Assembly: GCA_029667085.1 (NCBI GenBank)
Contig: JARUHJ010000002.1
Coordinates: forward strand, 248,001-312,000
DNA: 64,000 bases
Origin: Deltaproteobacteria bacterium IMCC39524
Lineage (GTDB): Bacteria > Desulfobacterota > Desulfuromonadia > Desulfuromonadales > BM103
Reading direction: 5' to 3'
In this document: one piece after another, positions 26,627-34,291 of the stretch
Layout: every line of letters starts with the position of its first letter
How positions within the stretch are numbered: position 1 is the first letter of the stretch
Position numbers and translations under genes: made by a program
The notes under the pieces: model-generated
The model's input: only the letters and a program-made list of their open reading frames with translations
Database searches by the model: none
What the model was told of the DNA's origin: nothing

Positions 26627-27523
26627 ATGGACACTTTTTTACAACAGTTAGCAAACGGCCTGACTATAGGCAGTATGTTTGCCCTGGTTGCGCTCGGCTA
26701 CACCATGGTCTACGGCGTTATGAGATTGATCAACTTTGCTCATGGCGACATGGTTGCGGCCTCTGCCTTTGTTGGCCTGACAATCTATACTCAGGTGATG
26801 GGACAGGCGACCTCTCTGGTCGCAGTTATTGTTATCTTCCTGTTGACTGCGGTTGCCATGGCGATTGTCGGCATTATTCTCGAACGGGTTGCCTATCGTC
26901 CCTTACGCGAAGCACCGCGTTTGTCGGCGGTGGTCTCGGCACTTGGTGCCTCACTGGTTATCCAGAACGGCATCATGCTGATCTGGGGGCCGCGGATGCG
27001 CATCTTCCCGGAGTTGGTTCCGCAGGTCTACTGGGATCTCGGCGGAGTGGTGATCAGCCTGATCCAGGTGATTATCCTGGTGTTGTCGCTGGTTTTGATG
27101 GTTACCCTCTACCTGTTCGTTGAAAAGACCCGCATGGGTGCAGCGATCCGCGCCTCCTCCATCGATCAGGATGCCGCCCGACTGATGGGCATCAACGTCA
27201 ACAGTGTTATCGCCCTTATTTTTATCATCGGCTCCTCTCTGGGTGCTGTCGGCGGTCTCTTTATCGGCCTCTACTATCGCGGCATTACCTTTAATATGGG
27301 CTGGCAATACGGTCTCTACGCTTTTATCGCTGCAATTCTGGGCGGCATTGGCAATATCCCGGGTGCTATGCTCGGCGGGATGCTGCTTGGCCTGTTCAAT
27401 GCCTTTATCGCCGGTTACGTTTCCAGCACATGGGCTGATGCCTTTACCTTTATCCTGCTGATTTTAATCTTGATTGTCCGCCCGACCGGCATCCTCGGCG
27501 AGCGGGTTGCGGAGAAAGTCTGA
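26627..27523 (+). CDS. livH: Branched-chain-type amino-acid ABC transporter permease LivH
   Basis: 298-residue inner-membrane permease with about eight helices. The conserved N-terminus LANGLTIGSMFALVALGYTMVYGV and the EAA-like loop LMGINVNSVIALIF are LivH hallmarks, as is the ATILGGIGNIPGAMLGG-like sequence near residue 245 (here AAILGGIGNIPGA). The ATG at 26627 follows GGAG; upstream in-frame codons lack a ribosome site. The stop overlaps the livM ATG by one base. Confidence 0.93.
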   Translation: MDTFLQQLANGLTIGSMFALVALGYTMVYGVMRLINFAHGDMVAASAFVGLTIYTQVMGQATSLVAVIVIFLLTAVAMAIVGIILERVAYRPLREAPRLSAVVSALGASLVIQNGIMLIWGPRMRIFPELVPQVYWDLGGVVISLIQVIILVLSLVLMVTLYLFVEKTRMGAAIRASSIDQDAARLMGINVNSVIALIFIIGSSLGAVGGLFIGLYYRGITFNMGWQYGLYAFIAAILGGIGNIPGAMLGGMLLGLFNAFIAGYVSSTWADAFTFILLILILIVRPTGILGERVAEKV

Positions 27524-28479
27524 TGAAAGAATTGCAGAAATTTGCTTATCCGGTCTTCTTCGTCGTTATGGCCGTTCTGCCGCACATGCTTGACGACCGT
27601 TGGCAGGCGGTGGCGATAACATTCCTGATCTTTGCCGTGGTGGCTCTATCTCAAGATATTATCCTCGGTAAGTGCGGTATGTTTAATATGGGCCAGGCGC
27701 TCTTTTTCGGCATGGGTGCTTACACCACGGCAATCCTCAATAACGAGTACGGTTGGTCGATCATCGCCACGATACCGCTGGCGATCATCATCCCGGCCGT
27801 GTTCGGTATCCTGCTGGCCGGTCCGATCGTCCACCTGCGCGGCGACTACCTGCTGGTCGTCACTATCGGCTTCAACATTGTTTTTGTTCAGGTCCTGCAG
27901 AACAATCTCGGCGGCGTGACAGGTGGCCCCAACGGTATCTTTGGCCTCGATTCACTGAGCTTTTTAGGCTATGACCTGATGAGCCAGATTTCGGTCTACT
28001 ATTTTGCTTTCATCGTCCTGTTGCTGACTCTATGGGTGATGCACAACCTGGCTGGGAGTAAACCGGGACGTGCCATGCATTATCTCCGTGAGGATCAGCT
28101 TGCGGCCGAAAGTATCGGTATCAACACCCGCGTCTACAAGATCTTCTCCTTCGGTCTTGGTGCCGGGATTGCCGGACTGGCCGGAACCGTCTATGCCACC
28201 CAGTATTCAGCTGTTAGCCCGGAGGCCTTCGAGTTTATCCAGTCGGTACTCTTCTTCAGTATCGTTCTGGTTGGCGGATCTTCGGTGCCCGGAGTCCTGA
28301 TCGGGGTGTTCGTGATGTTCGTGCTGCCGGAAATTTTCCGCGAGTTCGCCACCTGGCGTTACTTCATCTTCGGTTTCGCTATGATTGCGGCGATGATTAT
28401 GCGGCCACGTGGTATCTGGCCGGCCACTTTCGGTAAAATTCCCAAGTTTTTGATCAAGGAAAATAATCATGGCGCATAA
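27523..28479 (+). CDS. livM: Branched-chain-type amino-acid ABC transporter permease LivM
   Basis: 318-residue second permease. It shows AVVALSQDIILGKCGMFNMG, GPIVHLRGDYLLVVTIGF, the cytoplasmic coupling loop AMHYLREDQLAAESIGIN and GLAGTVYATQYSAVSPEAF, and has about nine membrane helices. Its start overlaps the livH stop and its end overlaps the livG start by 11 bases, so the four genes are translationally coupled. Confidence 0.93.
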   Translation: MKELQKFAYPVFFVVMAVLPHMLDDRWQAVAITFLIFAVVALSQDIILGKCGMFNMGQALFFGMGAYTTAILNNEYGWSIIATIPLAIIIPAVFGILLAGPIVHLRGDYLLVVTIGFNIVFVQVLQNNLGGVTGGPNGIFGLDSLSFLGYDLMSQISVYYFAFIVLLLTLWVMHNLAGSKPGRAMHYLREDQLAAESIGINTRVYKIFSFGLGAGIAGLAGTVYATQYSAVSPEAFEFIQSVLFFSIVLVGGSSVPGVLIGVFVMFVLPEIFREFATWRYFIFGFAMIAAMIMRPRGIWPATFGKIPKFLIKENNHGA

Positions 28480-29248
28480 TGAACTGATATTGACCGACGT
28501 CACCAAGCGCTTCGGGGGATTGACCGCCGTTGACGCTTTAAGTTTCAAGGTTGAAAGTGGCCAGATTTACGGCATCATCGGCCCCAACGGGGCGGGTAAG
28601 ACCACGGTCTTCAACTGCATTACCGGCATCTACAAATCGGAAGAAGGCTCAGTTCTCTGGCGTGGTGAAGAGATCCGCGGCAAGACCCCCTACCAGATTG
28701 TGGATCGTGGCATCGTCCGTACCTTCCAGACCATCCGCCTGTTCGGCCAGATGTCGGTCGCCGAAAACATCATGAGCGGCCGTCACATCAAAAGCACGCA
28801 GAGATGGTGGCACGGCATCATCCCAACTCCCGGGAAAAAGCGAGATGAGCTGGAAAACTGGCAGAAGGTTGAAGAGCAACTCGACTTCTTCAAGTTGAGC
28901 GAGTTTGCTGCTACTCCGGTTGGATCATTGCCATACGGTCTCCAGCGGCGGGTGGAGATTGCCAGGGCGATGGCCGTTGAACCGACCCTGCTGATTCTCG
29001 ATGAACCGGCAGCTGGTCTTAACGACAAAGAGACCCTGGAACTTTTGGAAACTATCTTTAAAATCCGTGACAAAGGTGTCACCGTGCTGCTGATTGAGCA
29101 TGATATGGACATGGTTATGGAAGTGACTGACTACCTGACGGTGATCAACTTCGGCAAAAAGATTGCCGAGGGCACCCCTGAAGAAATCCAGAAGAACCCG
29201 GCCGTCATCGAGGCCTACCTGGGAAGTGAGGATGACGACGATGAGTAA
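28469..29248 (+). CDS. livG: Branched-chain-type amino-acid ABC transporter ATPase LivG
   Basis: 259-residue ATPase. Walker A GPNGAGKTT at about residue 38, Q-loop region, degenerate signature LPYGLQRRVEIARAM, Walker B LLILDEPAAGLN and the H-loop LLIEHDMDMVM. The signature PYGxQRR, rather than LSGGQ, is usual for LivG. It overlaps livM. The C-terminus is acidic (EDDDDE). Confidence 0.94.
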   Translation: MAHNELILTDVTKRFGGLTAVDALSFKVESGQIYGIIGPNGAGKTTVFNCITGIYKSEEGSVLWRGEEIRGKTPYQIVDRGIVRTFQTIRLFGQMSVAENIMSGRHIKSTQRWWHGIIPTPGKKRDELENWQKVEEQLDFFKLSEFAATPVGSLPYGLQRRVEIARAMAVEPTLLILDEPAAGLNDKETLELLETIFKIRDKGVTVLLIEHDMDMVMEVTDYLTVINFGKKIAEGTPEEIQKNPAVIEAYLGSEDDDDE

Positions 29249-29960
29249 CGACGTTTTGTTTGAAATAAAAGATCTGGAAGTCTCCTACGGCAGCATCGCC
29301 GCCATCAAGGGGATCTCCCTCGAAGTGCACAAGGGTGAAATTGTTACCATCCTGGGAGCGAACGGTGCCGGTAAAACCACGACCATGCGCACCATCAGCC
29401 AGCTTCTCAAGGCCAAAGCCGGTTCGATTACTTTTAAAGGGCACGAGCTGACGAAATTGCCTGCCCACAAGATCGTTAAGCTGGGCATCAGCCATTCTCC
29501 GGAAGGGCGACGCGTGTTCGGTATTTTGACGGTCGAAGAGAACCTGATGCTCGGTGCCTTTTCCCAGAGCAAAATGGATCGTCAAACCCTTGCCTGGGTC
29601 TACGAACTTTTCCCTCGTCTGCAGGAACGCCGCAAGCAGTTGGCAGGAACCCTGTCCGGTGGCGAGCAGCAGATGCTGGCGATCGGTCGCGCCTTGATGA
29701 GTAATCCCGAGATGGTGCTGCTCGATGAGCCTTCTCTTGGAATTGCACCGATCCTGGTCAAGGCGATCTTCAAGCAGATCAAGGAGATTGCCAAAAAAGG
29801 TGTGACGGTGCTGCTGGTTGAGCAGAACGCCAAGGCTGCACTGAAGCTGGCTGATCGTGGCTATGTACTCGACGTCGGCAAAATCGCCCTCTCTGGGACC
29901 TCGGAAGAACTGTTGGCTTCGGAGAAAGTACAGGAAGCCTACCTGGGAAAGAAACATTAA
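29241..29960 (+). CDS. livF: Branched-chain-type amino-acid ABC transporter ATPase LivF
   Basis: 239-residue ATPase, partner of LivG. It shows LEVSYGSIAAIKGISLEVHKG, Walker A GANGAGKTTT, the LivF-type HSPEGRRVFGILTVEENLMLGA, signature LSGGEQQMLAIGRAL, Walker B MVLLDEPSLGIAP and the H-loop VEQN. ATG 29241 is chosen because GAGG lies nine bases upstream; ATG 29232 is in frame too. It overlaps the end of livG by eight bases. Confidence 0.94.
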   Translation: MSNDVLFEIKDLEVSYGSIAAIKGISLEVHKGEIVTILGANGAGKTTTMRTISQLLKAKAGSITFKGHELTKLPAHKIVKLGISHSPEGRRVFGILTVEENLMLGAFSQSKMDRQTLAWVYELFPRLQERRKQLAGTLSGGEQQMLAIGRALMSNPEMVLLDEPSLGIAPILVKAIFKQIKEIAKKGVTVLLVEQNAKAALKLADRGYVLDVGKIALSGTSEELLASEKVQEAYLGKKH

Positions 29961-30002
29961 TAGTCTTGCCGGGGCAGAGCAATACTGCGAGAGGATCAAT
30001 CA

Positions 30003-30809
30003 ATGAACTTAAAAGACCTTCTGGTGTATATCGATTTAAGCTCAACCTGCTCAACCAGGCTGGCCACCGCAATCCAGTTGGCCCAGCAGCAGCAGGCCAA
30101 GCTGACTGGTCTCTACACGATTCCACCCCATCGGGCCAGCGACTTTGAACAACCCTATAAGCTGGCGGACCAGGCTAAGCTGAAGTTCCTGCAAACGGTC
30201 GAACAAGCGGGGCTGGAATCGGAGTGGATTTGTGCCGACAGCTCCAGAAACAATCTTGATCTGGTCCAGTCGCTCAATCTTTACGCCCATTATCGCGACA
30301 TGCTGATCGTCAGCCAGACTGACCATGAAGCAAAGCAACAGTCGACACCCAGTGACCTCCCGGAAAAAGCGGTTCTGGGGGCTGGCCGTCCCGTGCTGGT
30401 CGTCCCCTACGCCTGTGACGCCCGAACAATCGGCAAACGGGTGATGCTGGTCTGGCGTGGTGGCCCCGAATCTTCACGGGCCATGCATGATTCGATGCCA
30501 CTGCTGCGCGCGGCCGATTCTGTTCACGTCATATCAATCCAGGGTTACGGGGGCGATGAGGCCTACGAATCTCACAACGCCGATATTTGCAGTCATTTGC
30601 GACACTACGATATCAATGCCATTGCCGAAAAGCACGTTACAGCAGGGCTCAGTATCGGTGACTTGCTGCTCAACCGCTGCGCCGACGAGGGGATCGACCT
30701 GATGGTCCTCGGCGCCTTTTCCCAGTTCCGTCGTGGCAACCAGATCCTTGGCGATGTCGGTCGTTATCTGCTGCAGTCAATGACCGTCCCGGTGCTGATG
30801 TCACACTAA
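30003..30809 (+). CDS. Universal stress protein, two-domain UspA type
   Basis: 268 residues with two Usp-like halves. The second half ends in the nucleotide-binding signature VLGAFSQFRRGNQILGDVGRYLL, equivalent to G-x2-G-x9-G(S/T), followed by VPVLM. It lies 42 bases after livF and 25 bases before the second regulator, suggesting it belongs to the same sigma-54 operon. A Usp in an amino-acid transport operon may tie uptake to energy state; the actual role is unknown. Confidence 0.82.
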   Translation: MNLKDLLVYIDLSSTCSTRLATAIQLAQQQQAKLTGLYTIPPHRASDFEQPYKLADQAKLKFLQTVEQAGLESEWICADSSRNNLDLVQSLNLYAHYRDMLIVSQTDHEAKQQSTPSDLPEKAVLGAGRPVLVVPYACDARTIGKRVMLVWRGGPESSRAMHDSMPLLRAADSVHVISIQGYGGDEAYESHNADICSHLRHYDINAIAEKHVTAGLSIGDLLLNRCADEGIDLMVLGAFSQFRRGNQILGDVGRYLLQSMTVPVLMSH

Positions 30810-30834
30810 CGTCGAGCCGGTTCAAGGAGAGGCC

Positions 30835-32253
30835 ATGGACAGGAGTATCCAGGAATTGACCTGGGAACATGATGCGATCATCGATTCCTCCTCAGATGGC
30901 CTTTTTGTCTGCGATGGTGCCGGTCTTATCCTGCGTGTTAATCCCGCCTCTCAACGAATCAACAACGCCACTGCTAAGCAGTTGGTTGGACGTTCCTATC
31001 TCGACGTTGCCGAAGAAGGGTTGGTTATTCTTCCCTCGGCAGCCCTTGAAGCCATCAAGTCCCGTAGTGTGGTCAGCCTGCTGCAGGAAAACCGTTTCGG
31101 TCGAAAACTTATTTCTACGGCGACCCCGGTGTTTGATGATGCCGGCGAACTGATTCGCGTGGTGGTTAGCGAACGCGATATTACTGAAACGGATCGTCTA
31201 CAGCGGCAGTTGGAAGAACAACAGGCGATTGGTGATCATTTTCGTCACCAGATACAAGAGTTACAGGAAGAGTTTCTCTCCCGTCAGCGGGTGATTGCCA
31301 AAAGTCCTTGTATGGTCAAGGCGCTCAAACAGGCGCTGAAAGTCAGTGAAGTCGACTCGACGGTTCTGATTCTCGGTGAATCTGGGGTTGGCAAGGGTCT
31401 GGTCGCTGACCTGATTCACAAGAACTCCCGCCGTAGCGACAAGCCCATCATAAAAATCAATTGTGGCGCCATCCCGGAAACGCTTATCGAAGCCGAATTG
31501 TTTGGCTACGAAAAAGGTGCCTTTACCGGTGCCTCTGCCAGCAAGCCGGGCCATCTTGAACTCGCTGATGGTGGCACCCTGTTTCTCGATGAAGTCGCCG
31601 AACTCCCGCTGGCTTCGCAGGTCAAGTTGCTACGTTTCATGGAGGATGGTGTGGTTACCCGTCTGGGAAGCACTCAGAGTCGGAAAGTTGATGTCCGTCT
31701 GCTTGCCGCAACCAATCGTGATCTCGATCAGTTGGTTGCTTCCGGCCAATTTCGCACCGATCTATTCTACCGTTTGAGCGTTATCCCTTTGCGTGTCCCG
31801 GCTCTACGTGAACGTAAGGAATGTCTGATTGCATTGATTCGCTCCTACATCGATCATTTTGCTTTACGGTCCAATGTTTCAAGAAAACTGAGTGCTGCAG
31901 CTCTCGACGTCCTGGTTCATTACCATTATCCCGGTAATGTGCGTGAATTGATGAATATCTGCGAGCGTTTGGTCGTGATGTCTGAAACTGAGATGCTCGA
32001 TGTGGGGGATCTGCCTCAGGATGTGGTTGCGTGGTCCAGTGGGGAAGGTTGTCTCGTGGAAAGCAGTTGGCCCGACGGGATGAACATGACGCAAATTCTG
32101 GAGAGCGTTGAAAAGCGTGTACTTTCCGAAGCCAGTAAGCGCTATCGAAAACAGCAGGACATTGCCGAAGCTCTTGGTATGAGCCAGCCTACGGTCGCCA
32201 GAAAGCTGCAGAAGTATGGGGTCAGTTCTCACAGTGCGAGAGTTGAAAGTTAA
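30835..32253 (+). CDS. Sigma-54-dependent transcriptional activator, PAS-AAA+-HTH
   Basis: 472 residues; a paralogue of the product of the gene at 23149 but lacking its first PAS domain. PAS at about 10-125 (IIDSSSDGLFVCDGAGLIL to VVSERDITE), AAA+ at about 150-385 (GESGVGKG, GAFTGA, LFLDEVAELPLASQ), and a C-terminal Fis-type HTH (DIAEALGMSQPTVARKLQKYG). GGAG precedes the ATG. As last gene of the transporter operon it may amplify its own induction. The near-identical recognition helices of the two regulators suggest they could bind the same palindromes. Confidence 0.92.
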   Translation: MDRSIQELTWEHDAIIDSSSDGLFVCDGAGLILRVNPASQRINNATAKQLVGRSYLDVAEEGLVILPSAALEAIKSRSVVSLLQENRFGRKLISTATPVFDDAGELIRVVVSERDITETDRLQRQLEEQQAIGDHFRHQIQELQEEFLSRQRVIAKSPCMVKALKQALKVSEVDSTVLILGESGVGKGLVADLIHKNSRRSDKPIIKINCGAIPETLIEAELFGYEKGAFTGASASKPGHLELADGGTLFLDEVAELPLASQVKLLRFMEDGVVTRLGSTQSRKVDVRLLAATNRDLDQLVASGQFRTDLFYRLSVIPLRVPALRERKECLIALIRSYIDHFALRSNVSRKLSAAALDVLVHYHYPGNVRELMNICERLVVMSETEMLDVGDLPQDVVAWSSGEGCLVESSWPDGMNMTQILESVEKRVLSEASKRYRKQQDIAEALGMSQPTVARKLQKYGVSSHSARVES

Positions 32254-32432
32254 ATTAGTTTTTCACATAGCATAATTCCTGCCGCTTTTTAATTGTTAAT
32301 TCTTACTTGGTTTTTTGCACCCATCAAGACAATCCATGTTATCTGTTGTCGGGAATATTCTTGGCTTGCCCGCATTTTGTCGGAAGGGTGAATCGGTGTT
32401 CCTGGCTTTCCTGCGAGAGTGTCTGAGGCATT

Positions 32433-33050
32433 ATGAGGCTGTACAACAAATATGTTCTTCCGAAACTCGTCCACTGTGCCTGCAATATGCATTCAGTGAT
32501 GAGTCAACGGGAAAAGGTTGTGCCGTTTGCCCGAGGCAGGGTGTTGGAGGTCGGCTTGGGGTCAGGCTTGAATCTTTCTTATTATGACGCAGATAAGGTA
32601 AGCAAGGTCTGGGGTCTTGACCCTTCGTCGGAGATGCTCGGAATGGCAGAAGCAAGAGCAGCTTCTGTTGAATTTGATGTTGAATTCATCTGCTCGGCCG
32701 GTGAGGAATTGTCCCTGGAGAGTAACAGCGTTGACACCGTTCTGGTTACTTACACCTTGTGCACAATCTTTGAAATAGGGCGGGCAATCGAACAAATGGC
32801 CCGTGTTCTCAAGCCCGGTGGCGAGCTCATATTTTGTGAACATGGTGTCGCACCAGATCTGGGTGTCCGGAGAGTGCAAAATTTCATTAACCCCCTCTGG
32901 AAGGCCGTTGGTGGAGGCTGTCACCTTAATCGAAATATCCCGGCACTGCTAGAGCGGGGGGGCTTTAAGCTCAATGAGTTGACGAAAGATTACATCCCCG
33001 GATGGCGGCCGGCATCGTTTAACTACCTGGGCAGGGCCTCAATCAAATAG
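32433..33050 (+). CDS. Class I SAM-dependent methyltransferase
   Basis: 205 residues. Motif I is VLEVGLGSGLNLSYYD, with the acidic ribose-binding residue in VWGLDPSSEMLGMAEARA and motif IV-like VLVTYTLCTI. C-terminal GGCHLNRNIPALLERGGF recalls the METTL7/UbiE-like group that methylates small thiols or lipids. Substrate unknown. It has no obvious sigma-54 site and is separated from the regulator by 180 bases with no feature seen, so it may be independent of the proline genes. Confidence 0.82.
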   Translation: MRLYNKYVLPKLVHCACNMHSVMSQREKVVPFARGRVLEVGLGSGLNLSYYDADKVSKVWGLDPSSEMLGMAEARAASVEFDVEFICSAGEELSLESNSVDTVLVTYTLCTIFEIGRAIEQMARVLKPGGELIFCEHGVAPDLGVRRVQNFINPLWKAVGGGCHLNRNIPALLERGGFKLNELTKDYIPGWRPASFNYLGRASIK

Positions 33051-33119
33051 CTTCTTTACGGGTCTATAACCCAAACAAAGGGAATAGGTCTTTACACCAA
33101 AAGAGTAAAAGCTGAATTC

Positions 33120-33260
33120 AAAAGACCAACGCAAAGACGCTAAGAACACCCAGGAAAGACGCAAAGGGTCCTGTTTTCCCTTTTTGAAGGAGTTTTCTTT
33201 GCGGACTGTTTCTTCCCCTTCGCGCCTTCGCCTAAAGCGCCTGCTTTTGGTGCGTTAAAT
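33120..33260. repeat. Dispersed-repeat-like stretch
   Basis: Two arms, CAACGCAAAGACGCTAAGAA near 33127 with GACGCAAAGGG near 33158, and the reverse sense CTTTGCGGAC...CCTTCGCGCCTTCG near 33198-33230, form an imperfect inverted arrangement. Such GCAAAGACGC-type sequences are common non-coding repeats in Desulfuromonadales genomes. No gene is seen in 33051-33343. Confidence 0.45.
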
Positions 33261-33343
33261 ACTTAGAACATTTGTTTGGTTTTTTAGCCTGTTTCTTTAA
33301 GCTTTGGTCAAATTGTAGTTGTTCCTTCTTAGGATGAGAATAT

Positions 33344-33745
33344 ATGAAAAGTTGGTTGTCGTTCTCTGTCTTTGCTTTGCTCTCTTTGTTTTTGTCGGCT
33401 TGTGGGAGTTCGCAAACCGTGCTTGATCGCGTTTATGTCAAAAATGCCACAAACAGCAGGATTACCGATGTAAAGGTACGTCATGAACCGACGGAAAGAT
33501 ACGGGTCCGTCAATGTTATTCTACCGCACAGGTCCCTGGATATAGGTTTTTCGAAGCACCCGCTCCTCGCTCGGAAGGCCTCTTTAAGCTGGCGCGATGA
33601 TGACGGTAGGGAGTGGACATACACAGTTGCACTGCCTTATGGCCGGAGTGTCGGGAAGGATGGTGAGACAATGAGTCTGGTTTATATTATCTACCCTTCC
33701 GGACTCATCAATGTGCACTTGCTGGAGTCCGTAAAGAGTAAATAG
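33344..33745 (+). CDS. Predicted lipoprotein of unknown function
   Basis: 133 residues with a type II signal peptide and lipobox LSAC (Cys20), so it is anchored by a lipid. The mature part (VYVKNATNSRITDVKVRHEP) looks like a single beta-rich domain; no family was recognised. The ATG lacks a strong ribosome site. Aspartate is absent at +2 (Gly-Ser-Ser), so it probably sorts to the outer membrane. It is monocistronic. Confidence 0.7.
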   Translation: MKSWLSFSVFALLSLFLSACGSSQTVLDRVYVKNATNSRITDVKVRHEPTERYGSVNVILPHRSLDIGFSKHPLLARKASLSWRDDDGREWTYTVALPYGRSVGKDGETMSLVYIIYPSGLINVHLLESVKSK

Positions 33746-34120
33746 TCGGTTCGGCACTCTTCGTTTTTGAGTCTTCTGGTTGTCCACTTTGCTCAAGTGA
33801 GGGTTGTTCTAAAGAAAACCTTTCGCTACAGAGACACAGAGGACACAGAGAAATTCAAGAAACAATCAGGTGTCCCCTGCCCCCTCTGAGTCTCTAGCGA
33901 GAGAAACGAACGGGAGGCTAGGGGAACTGTTAATCCTGACAATAGCTGCTGGAGTGAAGTAGATCGCCAGATTGAGTTTTCTTCTCCCAGCGAATGCGGT
34001 GGTGAATAAAAAATACAAAAATGAATAATAACCTGAACTGTTGCTCCTGCCTCGTTTCTTCTACACTGTAAATAGTTAACGATTATAAGCTTTTGTGATT
34101 GTCTCTCGGCTTCTTTCGGT
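33746..34120. other. Region upstream of the hypD promoter with repeat remnant
   Basis: No gene is seen. Near 33828-33860, ACAGAGACACAGAGGACACAGAGAAA resembles a widespread non-coding repeat, recalled here only in part. An imperfect dyad ATGCGGTGGTGAAT at 33994-34007 has one mismatch to ATGC-N6-GCAT, 113 bases upstream of the sigma-54 promoter; it is too weak to call an operator. 34000-34095 is AT-rich and could bend. Confidence 0.35.
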
Positions 34121-34136
34121 TGGTACTCTTCTTGCT
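34121..34136 (+). promoter_or_regulatory. Sigma-54 (-24/-12) promoter of hypD
   Basis: TGGTAC-TCTTC-TTGCT with GG at 34122-34123 and GC at 34134-34135, ten bases apart. The leader to hypD would be about 145 bases. Confidence 0.78.
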
Positions 34137-34291
34137 CTTGAATATGTATAAAGATTCTCCGGTTGCCTTGGTGAGGCCACGTTTACAGCCTTTATTGTGT
34201 TCAGGCTGTCGTGCGGAGTACAATTAGAGCTGATGGTGTTGTTGTCTGATTGCGTACCCTTTAGGGGCGCGATGTTTGAAGGGAAGAGAAT

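Noticed and set aside
33828-33900. ACAGAGACACAGAGG text before hypD as a direct-repeat array or CRISPR
   Set aside because: Units are too short and imperfect with no spacers; it is a common non-coding repeat remnant.
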